The notes beneath the pieces were generated by a model. It made no database searches and was not told the origin of the DNA. It worked only from the letters and a program-made list of their open reading frames with translations. Shown here in pieces: positions 13,446 to 19,450 of a stretch of DNA of 20,875 nucleotides. Position numbers and translations under genes: made by a program. The stretch's first letter is position 1. Each line of letters begins with the position of its first letter. Source of the stretch: a virus; the IMG/VR virus record IMGVR_UViG_3300021963_010348, positions 1-20,875 of that record. The stretch is one strand, 5' to 3'.

Positions 13446-14843
13446 ATGCAACTCTATTCTGATTTTTTAAAAGCTGATGCAAGTGGTCCTACTGCAAAAA
13501 TTGGCATCGTTGGCGATGCTATGGTTGATGAATTCATGGATGTTGAGATCAAGAAGATTTCACCAGAATTTCCTATAATTGTTGTGCAGTCCGAGGATGA
13601 AAACTATCAATATTTGCCCGGTGGTGCAGCTAACGCAGCTTTTCAGTTCAAGCACTTTAATGTCGATTCAACTTTGTTTGCATTTGTTGATGATGAGGCC
13701 AAGCAGGTCTTTACACAGAGTGGCTTAAAATCTGATTGTTTTGTTGAGATAGGCAATAAGATACCCAGAAAAAGACGCTTATACAGTCAGGGAATTCCTA
13801 TCAATCGCATAGATTTTGAGTCTAGCAATTATGGATTTAGCGAAGACATTCTCCAGTTGCGTGCACAAGATATTATCCATAAATTGCTTAAAACAAACTT
13901 GGATGCCTTGATTTTGTCAGATTATCACAAGGGGTTGTTTGCACAATTTGACAACAAAGTATTGAAAAATTTCAAACGCACTATCATTGACCCAAAATGC
14001 GGCGATATCAGTAGATGGTGCGGTTGCACAGTATTCAAACCAAACCAAGAAGAAGCCACTAGATTAAGTGGAAAATCCAACATTTACGACGCAGGCCGAT
14101 ATTTTCTTGATCAACTTTGTTGCCAAGCGGTTGTCATAACGATGGCAGCAAACGGAGTTGTTGTTTTTAAAAAGAACTGTGATCCTGTGGAAATCAAACC
14201 TCAGAAAAAACTGCCTCCAGCAGAATCTGTCGTTGGCGCTGGAGATTGTTTTGCTGCTTTTTATGCCATGTCTTTGGCAAGAGGGTTTGATTTTGATCAG
14301 GCCGCTGACATTTCGTTTCATGCTGGCAGTCTTTATGTTCAGAACAAACACAACAAACCCCTGACTCCGCAGGAATTTCGTGCCTCTTTTGACCCTTGTG
14401 GTTCTAAATTTATCGATAATCCGCAGAAATTTTTTGCTGGAAAAAATTACAAACTTGCCTTTACCAATGGATGTTTTGATTTTGGACTAACAGCCGCTCA
14501 TGTTGACTGCATAAATTTCGCCAAAACTTGCGGCGATAAGTTGGTCGTTGCCCTTAATAGCGATGCAAGTGTTTCAAGATTAAAGGGCGAAGGTAGGCCC
14601 ATTTTGCCTTTTGCAGATCGTGTCAAAATAATTTCAAGTATGCAAGCAGTTGATTATGTGGTGGGTTTTGACGAGGACACACCTCTCAACATCGTTGAAA
14701 AGGTTGTTCCTGATGTAATCATAAAGGGTGGCGATTACAATAAAGATACTGTTATTGGTGGACATATTGCAGAGGTGATTATATTTGATTGGGTTGAGAG
14801 CTTGTCAACTACTCAAAAAATTGAAAAGTATAAATCACTTTGA
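13446..14843 (+). CDS. HldE/RfaE-like bifunctional sugar kinase and nucleotidyltransferase
   Basis: A 465-residue protein, close to the 477 of E. coli HldE. Start 13446 (MQLYSDFLKAD) follows AAGGCAGG and is where the homology begins; an in-frame ATG at 13380 adds 22 unlikely residues. Domain 1 (about 1-320) is a PfkB/ribokinase-type sugar kinase: GDAMVDEF, LPGGAANAAF and GAGD at 264-267 with the catalytic D267. Domain 2 (about 335-465) is a cytidylyltransferase-like fold: TNGCFD at 340-345, LNSDASVSRLKG, GRPI, and ending VESLSTTQKIEK. In HldE these make heptose-1,7-bisphosphate and ADP-heptose. The nucleotide-binding HxGH element reads LTAAH (348-352), with an extra residue, T for the first His and A for Gly, so domain 2 may have altered specificity or activity. 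Its end overlaps the next minus gene by 9 bases. Confidence 0.88.
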   Translation: MQLYSDFLKADASGPTAKIGIVGDAMVDEFMDVEIKKISPEFPIIVVQSEDENYQYLPGGAANAAFQFKHFNVDSTLFAFVDDEAKQVFTQSGLKSDCFVEIGNKIPRKRRLYSQGIPINRIDFESSNYGFSEDILQLRAQDIIHKLLKTNLDALILSDYHKGLFAQFDNKVLKNFKRTIIDPKCGDISRWCGCTVFKPNQEEATRLSGKSNIYDAGRYFLDQLCCQAVVITMAANGVVVFKKNCDPVEIKPQKKLPPAESVVGAGDCFAAFYAMSLARGFDFDQAADISFHAGSLYVQNKHNKPLTPQEFRASFDPCGSKFIDNPQKFFAGKNYKLAFTNGCFDFGLTAAHVDCINFAKTCGDKLVVALNSDASVSRLKGEGRPILPFADRVKIISSMQAVDYVVGFDEDTPLNIVEKVVPDVIIKGGDYNKDTVIGGHIAEVIIFDWVESLSTTQKIEKYKSL

Positions 14844-15161
14844 TTTGCATTTTTTGCACTCGCATCCAGCGCAACAATTGTGATCTGGGCAGCAGACGCA
14901 CGGCGGGTTGCAAATCTGAAAACATTTGCAGCAGGTTTTTTTAGAGCCACAACCCTTGCAGCATTTGCAATTGTCGCAACACGCTCCAAATTCTGCGCAT
15001 CTACAACTTTCACCACAACACTCGCAACCACAATCGCATGGTCGGCAAGACCGATCAATTGCGCAACAGGGTTTGGCACACGCTTGATCGGGCGTTAGCA
15101 CAAGCATTGTCGCAACTCCAAAAATAAACCCGAGTATTAAACCAATAAATAAAAGCGTCAT
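14835..15161 (-). CDS. Membrane-anchored protein with an extreme cysteine content
   Basis: A 108-residue protein with a GGAG ribosome site seven bases before ATG 15161. Residues 1-23 (MTLLFIGLILGFIFGVATMLVL) form one hydrophobic segment, a membrane anchor or uncleaved signal. From residue 28 on there are about 29 cysteines in 80 residues, in pairs and CxC or CxxC units (PCDCGCECCGESCRC, CCDNCKCCKGCG), with lysines and a basic end KCKSK. The density matches metallothionein-like metal-binding proteins, or a heavily disulfide-linked outer-face protein. It could bind Zn, Cu or Cd at the membrane of the infected cell. It converges with the HldE-like gene and is divergent from the HNH gene. No family is recognised. 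Confidence 0.75.
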   Translation of the reverse strand: MTLLFIGLILGFIFGVATMLVLTPDQACAKPCCAIDRSCRPCDCGCECCGESCRCAEFGACCDNCKCCKGCGSKKTCCKCFQICNPPCVCCPDHNCCAGCECKKCKSK

Positions 15162-15163
15162 GG

Positions 15164-15193
15164 TTGACTCCTATTTTGCAATTTATATAGAAT
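15164..15193 (+). promoter_or_regulatory. Possible promoter for the HNH gene
   Basis: TTGACT at 15164-15169 with TATAGA 16 bases on (15186-15191), or TAGAAT at 18 bases. It is in the 50-base divergent gap. It is plausible but not strong. Confidence 0.35.
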
Positions 15194-15211
15194 TGTAAAT
15201 AAATTCGTCTT

Positions 15212-15490
15212 ATGAAAAGAAATAAAAAACTTGTCGATAAGGTAGTCAAAAAAAGACTTGCAGGCAAATGCAAGTTTTGTCCATGTGATGTTTACGAACT
15301 TTTAGACCTTCATCGTATTGTTGAAGGTAACGAGGGTGGTAAATATACTGATCAAAATACGGTTTGTTGCTGTGTTTCTTGTCATAGAAAAATTCATGCA
15401 GGCATTATAAAAATAGATCGTCAATATCCATCCATTAGCGGCAAGCTTGTGTTGCACTATTGGATTGATGGGCAAGAATATTGGGAATAG
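15212..15490 (+). CDS. Small HNH-type endonuclease
   Basis: A 92-residue protein. CKFCPCD near residues 22-28 supplies a CxxC pair, LLDLHRIV gives the first His, QNTVCCCVSC the Asn and the second Cys pair, and HRKIHAG the last His, which is the order of a zinc-supported HNH fold (H...N...H). Stand-alone HNH proteins of this size in phages act as homing-type or packaging-linked nucleases. It starts with a lysine-rich stretch. There is no ribosome site before ATG 15212 (AAATTCGTCTT), and it is the only methionine of the frame, so it may be leaderless or poorly translated. Confidence 0.8.
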   Translation: MKRNKKLVDKVVKKRLAGKCKFCPCDVYELLDLHRIVEGNEGGKYTDQNTVCCCVSCHRKIHAGIIKIDRQYPSISGKLVLHYWIDGQEYWE

Positions 15491-15497
15491 CGTAAAT

Positions 15498-15680
15498 ATG
15501 TTTATGAGAACTTTTTCTGAGTTTATGGAATCGAAAGCTACTGGTAAATTTGGCATGGGCACGGGACAATCGCCTACCAAACTAATGGCCGTGGGAGCTT
15601 CAAAGCCTTCTAAACCCACACATCTAAAGTATACTGGTTTAGCTGTGACGAAGACATATCCTGTGGCAAAATTCAAGTGA
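15498..15680 (+). CDS. Small protein with a T4-like capsid-targeting N-terminus
   Basis: A 60-residue protein. Two close starts exist, 15498 (MFMRTF) and 15504 (MRTF); neither has a strong ribosome site. MRTFSEFMESKA resembles the T4 internal-protein leader MKTYQEFIAE, with FME as a possible cleavage site for a prohead protease. After it come glycine, proline, threonine and lysine residues (GKFGMGTGQSPTKLMAVG), a basic and flexible mature part. It follows the HNH gene by 7 bases. I infer an internal head protein; that rests on the N-terminal motif and basic composition. Confidence 0.6.
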   Translation: MFMRTFSEFMESKATGKFGMGTGQSPTKLMAVGASKPSKPTHLKYTGLAVTKTYPVAKFK

Positions 15681-15695
15681 ATACTCACTTAGTTC

Positions 15696-16295
15696 ATGGC
15701 AGTATCAAGTCTTGGCGATAATTTGAGCATAATTATATCTTGTAGTCATGCGCCACATCATGACTGGATGTCTTTTCTTTGCTGGTATTCGATTAGTAAG
15801 AATTTGCCTGAAGCAACCGTGGTGATTGGCTGCGCCCGTGGCGGCGACATGAATTTTGATATTTTTAATTGGCCACGGCGTTGCGATGTTCAGTTGCTCT
15901 TTCACAGCGCATTCGCTGATGTTGTGAAAGCTGTTCTTGAAAATAAAAAAAGCAAAGCAAAAACGCCTGCTCTTATATTGGAACCACAGACTGTATGTCT
16001 TCGTGATTTTGACGAGGCGGGATTTAACACTTCTGTATTTGAAAGCCACCAGTTTTTATGGGCTAAAAACGACCCTTTGCTGCAATGTCGATGTGCGGAG
16101 GAAAATCCTTCCGTTTTCACCGATTACGCTGATGGATGGGGCAAGTTTGTTACTTCTGCTTGGATAAATAAGGCAAGCACACCACTCGTTACTGGAGGCG
16201 GCTATGTGAAGTCGTCAATGTCAGTAAATGAGATGAGGATAGGGAAGTTATGGGAGAGTGCTGCTTTCATGTATCAAAACATGGCAAGGGGATAA
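15696..16295 (+). CDS. Protein of unknown function, possible glycosyltransferase-like fold
   Basis: A 199-residue protein. It begins with a strand-helix pattern (NLSIIISCSHAPHHDWMSFLCWYS) and continues ATVVIGCARGG, which resembles the first part of GT-A glycosyltransferases; there is no clear DxD. Later parts have a conserved-looking FTDYADGWGKFV and WESAAFMYQN. It carries several cysteines but no ordered metal site. No ribosome site is seen before ATG 15696, and coupling to the gene ending 16 bases earlier is likely. Function is uncertain; the fold idea is weak. Confidence 0.7.
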   Translation: MAVSSLGDNLSIIISCSHAPHHDWMSFLCWYSISKNLPEATVVIGCARGGDMNFDIFNWPRRCDVQLLFHSAFADVVKAVLENKKSKAKTPALILEPQTVCLRDFDEAGFNTSVFESHQFLWAKNDPLLQCRCAEENPSVFTDYADGWGKFVTSAWINKASTPLVTGGGYVKSSMSVNEMRIGKLWESAAFMYQNMARG

Positions 16296-16296
16296 A

Positions 16297-16575
16297 ATGA
16301 GAAGATTTAACTACGATGATAATGACGAGTTTCGTGATGATATCGACAAGTTTTTCAATGAAGATGAGTCAGATACATACGAAGAATTTGTCAGAGAAGA
16401 AATAGCCCTGCAAGAAGCTGAACTTGATCTTTCCTATCGTGAGGTAAACATCAAGATCATGCGCACGGCGGTAAGAATTTGCGAGAAGTCATTCTGGTGG
16501 TCATTCTATTCCCAACCAACACGCATGAAAATGATCGTTGATACTTACAAAAAACTTAAAAACCTAGAGCTTTGA
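16297..16575 (+). CDS. Acidic helical protein of unknown function
   Basis: A 92-residue protein. Start 16297 (MRRFNYDDNDE) is set by AAGGGGAT, which lies in the end of the preceding gene; a frame back to 16258 overlaps that gene needlessly. The first half is very acidic (DDNDEFRDDIDKFFNEDESD), and the second is an amphipathic helix region with aromatic residues (SFWWSFYSQPTRMKM). It sits one base after the preceding stop and ends just before the FmdB-type gene, so it is part of the same transcript. No family is recognised. Confidence 0.75.
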   Translation: MRRFNYDDNDEFRDDIDKFFNEDESDTYEEFVREEIALQEAELDLSYREVNIKIMRTAVRICEKSFWWSFYSQPTRMKMIVDTYKKLKNLEL

Positions 16576-16583
16576 GGTGACTT

Positions 16584-16919
16584 GTGCCGTTCTATCAATT
16601 TGAATGTAAGAAATGTAAAAAAGAATATGAAGAACTGTGCTCATACGATGCCAGCGGGAAATATTCTGATGTGCGATGCCCGCATTGCAACAGCAAGACA
16701 AAAACCAAGTTGATGTCTGCGTGTAATTATAATTTCGCAAATCCTGAAGGTACTGACCGATGGAACAGCGAAAGTAGCGGTCATGATTACAGGTTCCACC
16801 ATAATCTTCCGAAGGTGTTGGCAGAACGACAAGCGGCTGAAGAAGCAGGTAAAAATCCCAGTCCTTATAACAACATCAACGACCTCGCCAATGAAAGTGC
16901 GTGGGGCGAAGTCAAATAA
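16584..16919 (+). CDS. FmdB-type zinc-ribbon protein
   Basis: A 111-residue protein starting at GTG 16584 behind GAGGTGA. The N-terminus MPFYQFECKKCKKEYEELCS and CPHCNSKTKTKLMS carry the two CxxC knuckles and aromatic start that define the FmdB/CxxC_CXXC_SSSS regulatory-domain family. The C-terminal half is polar and helical (LAERQAAEEAGKNPSPYNN). Members are small zinc proteins of uncertain role, some regulatory; this is typical in phages. It is the last gene before the terminator at 16945. Confidence 0.88.
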   Translation: MPFYQFECKKCKKEYEELCSYDASGKYSDVRCPHCNSKTKTKLMSACNYNFANPEGTDRWNSESSGHDYRFHHNLPKVLAERQAAEEAGKNPSPYNNINDLANESAWGEVK

Positions 16920-16944
16920 AAAAAGTTAAAATTATTTTTTTTGA

Positions 16945-16972
16945 CCCCAACTACGAAGTTGGGGTTTTTTTT
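16945..16972 (+). terminator. Strong rho-independent terminator
   Basis: CCCCAACT (16945-16952), ACGA loop, AGTTGGGG (16957-16964), then eight T (16965-16972). It closes the preceding gene run and isolates the prkA module. Confidence 0.92.
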
Positions 16973-16988
16973 ATTTTATGCGCTAACT

Positions 16989-17019
16989 TATAATTGTTGT
17001 TGACATAGGACAACTATGT
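16989..17019 (+). promoter_or_regulatory. Possible -10 box and inverted repeat before prkA
   Basis: TATAAT lies at 16989-16994 with no clear -35 (it would fall in the terminator T-run). TTGACA occurs at 17000-17005 but has only AAAAAT at 17 bases. ACATAG (17003-17008) and CTATGT (17014-17019) are inverted arms around GACAA and could be an operator or leader hairpin. Evidence for any single promoter is weak. Confidence 0.35.
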
Positions 17020-17056
17020 GTAAAAAATAACTGGCAGCACCGAACTTGGAGGAATT

Positions 17057-19135
17057 ATGGCCAGCGTTCTGCAAAAATACATCGGCAAGTTTGACCGCAA
17101 CCGTTTTCGTGAGTTGCATAGCGAAATTACATTCGCTGAATATCTTGACCTTTGCTATCAAAATCCAAAACTCATTCGCAACTCTTGGCAAACGATCTAT
17201 GACATGATCATGGAGAAGGGTTGCAACACCGTTGAGGAATACAGGAAGACCTATACCAACTACAAGTTCTTTGATGACCCAGATCATCCCATCATTGGCT
17301 TGACCCCTATGAAGGATGCTCTGGTCAAATTCATCAAGGGTGCTGCTGGAGGTTATGGGACCGAACGAAGAATCCTCCTGTTGCACGGTCCTGTGGGAAG
17401 CAGCAAGTCTACCTTGTGCAGACTTATTAAGCGAAGCATGGAGAAGTACAGCCATACCGAAGCTGGTGCATGGTATAGCTTCAAGTGGGTGAATCTGCCT
17501 ACTGGTTCAGATGGCATTTATACTGACACCGAATGCAACTGTCCCATGCATGAGCAGCCTCTGAAGCTGCTTCCTGTTGAGCTTCGCCAAGAAATTATTG
17601 CTGACCTCAACAAAATCCACGAGGAGCAAACCGCCGAAGATCAAAGGAGTGATATTTACACCCTGAAGTGCAATGATGAACTTGATCCTCTGTGCAAAAA
17701 GTTCATGAATGCGCTTCTCAAGAAATACGATGGTGATCTTGAAAAGGTGCTAGAGAATCACATCAGAGTGATTCGCAAGGTGTACAGCGAGGCAGATCGT
17801 TGCGGTATTGCAACATTCCAGCCCAAGGATGAAAAGAATCAAGATAGCACGGAGTTAACTGGCGATATCAATTTCCGTCAAATCGGCAACTTTGGTTCCG
17901 ATAGCGATCCCAGAGCGTTCAGCTTCGATGGCGAATTTTGTGTTGGTAACCGTGGGCTTATTGAATTTATTGAAGCCCTTAAGCTCGATACGGCCTTCCT
18001 GTACGATCTGCTTGGTGCAAGCCAAGAACAGAGTATTAAGCCTAAAAAGTTTTCACAGGTCAGCATCGATGAGGCCATTCTGGCGCATACCAATGATCCA
18101 GAATTTCAGAAGCTCAAGAGCAACCAATACATGGAAGCTTTCCGTGACCGTACCACCAAGATTGATGTTCCTTACACCTTGAGGTGGTCCGAGGAACTCA
18201 AGATTCTTGAGAAGGATTATGGTCCCGGCAAGGTGCGTCAACACATTGCGCCTCACACTCTTGAAATCGCTGCTCTCTGGAGCATCCTTACCCGTCTGCA
18301 AGACGACAAGGATGGTAAGATTTCGCTTGTCGAAAAGGCCGAATTGTATGATGGTAAGCTTTTGCCCGGTTGGACTGAGGATTCCGTAAAGGAACTCAAA
18401 GACAAGTATCCAGACGAGGGCATGGCGGGCGGTGTCTCTGTCCGTTATCTGCAAGACAAGATATCCAATTGTCTTGCTAACAACCATGACTATGTAAACA
18501 TGTTCATGGTGCTCAACGAGCTTCGTGATGGTCTTGACAACTGCTCCTTGCTTACCAACAAGGAGCAGGTCGGCAGATACATTACTTGTATCGATTTGTC
18601 CATCAAGAAACTCACCGAAATTCTCAAAGCGGAGGTTCAAAAGGCATTGGTAGGAGATAAGGAGGCTATCAAGCGTCTGTGTTTGAACTACATTGACAAT
18701 GTGATGGCTTATATCAACAAGAGTAAGATCAAAGACCCAATCACAGGTCAAGATCGCAAACCTGATGAAAGGCTGATGCGACAGATCGAGGAAAAGATTC
18801 AGATTCCCGACACGGGATGCGATGATTTTCGTCGTCAAATCGCAGCCTTCATTGGGCATCTCGCTCATGAAGGAAAGTCTTTCACTTGGGACAGCAATCC
18901 CAAGCTTCGCAAGGCTCTTGAGGCCAAGCTGTTTGAAGATGTCAAGGACACCATTAAATTGAGCGCCTTGAGCTCCAGCGGTGCAACCGTTGTTGACAAG
19001 GATATTCAAGAGAAGATTGATGCTGTCAAAACCAGACTGATTAAAGATTTTGGCTATAACGATAGGTCTGCCACAGATGTGCTCGACTTTGTTGGCGGCA
19101 TATTTTCTCGTGGCGATCTGGCTGAGGACGAGTAA
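17057..19135 (+). CDS. prkA: PrkA-family AAA+ protein (YeaG-like)
   Basis: A 692-residue protein, slightly longer than E. coli YeaG (about 644). Start 17057 follows TTGGAGGA. The N-terminal half is the PrkA AAA domain: GLTPMKDALVKFIKGAAGG, Walker A GPVGSSKST at 111-119, then FDGEFCVGNRGLIEFIEALK, a characteristic PrkA block. The C-terminal part (after about 400) carries the PrkA C-terminal domain, with SVRYLQDKISNCLAN. The family was first named a serine kinase; it has also been described as an ATP-dependent protease or AAA+ motor in Bacillus sporulation control, and in enterobacteria YeaG acts with YeaH and YcgB in starvation stress. Here it heads prkA, small ORF, DUF444, spoVR. Codon use is richer in G and C than in neighbouring genes. 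Confidence 0.93.
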   Translation: MASVLQKYIGKFDRNRFRELHSEITFAEYLDLCYQNPKLIRNSWQTIYDMIMEKGCNTVEEYRKTYTNYKFFDDPDHPIIGLTPMKDALVKFIKGAAGGYGTERRILLLHGPVGSSKSTLCRLIKRSMEKYSHTEAGAWYSFKWVNLPTGSDGIYTDTECNCPMHEQPLKLLPVELRQEIIADLNKIHEEQTAEDQRSDIYTLKCNDELDPLCKKFMNALLKKYDGDLEKVLENHIRVIRKVYSEADRCGIATFQPKDEKNQDSTELTGDINFRQIGNFGSDSDPRAFSFDGEFCVGNRGLIEFIEALKLDTAFLYDLLGASQEQSIKPKKFSQVSIDEAILAHTNDPEFQKLKSNQYMEAFRDRTTKIDVPYTLRWSEELKILEKDYGPGKVRQHIAPHTLEIAALWSILTRLQDDKDGKISLVEKAELYDGKLLPGWTEDSVKELKDKYPDEGMAGGVSVRYLQDKISNCLANNHDYVNMFMVLNELRDGLDNCSLLTNKEQVGRYITCIDLSIKKLTEILKAEVQKALVGDKEAIKRLCLNYIDNVMAYINKSKIKDPITGQDRKPDERLMRQIEEKIQIPDTGCDDFRRQIAAFIGHLAHEGKSFTWDSNPKLRKALEAKLFEDVKDTIKLSALSSSGATVVDKDIQEKIDAVKTRLIKDFGYNDRSATDVLDFVGGIFSRGDLAEDE

Positions 19136-19146
19136 TAAGCTGCGAT

Positions 19147-19175
19147 TGGAGGGGGATTAGTCCCCCTCCATTTTT
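19147..19175 (+). terminator. Terminator-like hairpin between prkA and the 72-residue gene
   Basis: TGGAGGGGGA (19147-19156), TTAG loop, TCCCCCTCCA (19161-19170), then five T. The last six bases of the right arm can also pair with TGGAGG at 19175-19180, which includes the next ribosome site, so two exclusive structures exist. Partial termination would lower expression of the downstream genes relative to prkA. Confidence 0.75.
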
Positions 19176-19189
19176 GGAGGAAAATTATT

Positions 19190-19408
19190 ATGCAAAACCC
19201 TTGGTTAAGTTCTGCAAAAAATCGTCAATTGTTTAAAGAAATTGATGAGATTGCTATGGATGTTTGGGCTGATGATGGCACTTTAAGCGACTTTTTTGCA
19301 TCGCTGACTGACGAGCAGACTGATTTTATTTTTAGTATGAAAATCAAAGATTTTGCCGCAGACCCAGATGACATGAAGATGGGTTTTGAACTTTCTGACC
19401 CAGATTGA
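19190..19408 (+). CDS. Small acidic protein inside the prkA module
   Basis: A 72-residue protein with GGAGG at 19176-19180 nine bases before ATG 19190. It is strongly acidic (FKEIDEIAMDVWADDG, then AADPDDMKMG, ending FELSDPD) and mostly helical, with a hydrophobic face (LSDFFASLTDEQTDFIFSM). There is no metal motif or signal. It lies between prkA and the DUF444 gene, where enterobacterial operons have no extra gene as far as I know. It may be an adaptor or regulator of PrkA or YeaH, inferred from position only. Its ribosome site can be masked by the hairpin just upstream. Confidence 0.75.
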   Translation: MQNPWLSSAKNRQLFKEIDEIAMDVWADDGTLSDFFASLTDEQTDFIFSMKIKDFAADPDDMKMGFELSDPD

Positions 19409-19409
19409 G

Positions 19410-19437
19410 TATAAATATTTTGATGCTTAAGCACCAA
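19410..19437 (+). promoter_or_regulatory. T4-type late promoter box and palindrome before yeaH
   Basis: TATAAATA at 19410-19417 is an exact match to the T4 late (gp55) consensus. TGCTTAAGCA at 19424-19433 is a perfect palindrome, extended to TTG...CAA (19420-19437) with one mismatched pair. Transcription from the box would start within or beside the palindrome, so an operator is possible. Whether this phage uses a gp55-like factor is unknown. Confidence 0.4.
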
Positions 19438-19450
19438 ATAGAGGTGAAAA

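Noticed and set aside
14813-15098. Alanine/valine-rich frames on both strands over the cysteine-rich gene
   Set aside because: They arise from reading the repeated TGC/TGT codons in other frames; only the cysteine-rich frame has a ribosome site and a membrane segment.
18053-19009. Long minus-strand open frame (318 codons) opposite prkA
   Set aside because: It lies wholly inside a certain PrkA coding region, has no ribosome site of note and its sequence is the antisense shadow of that gene's codon pattern.
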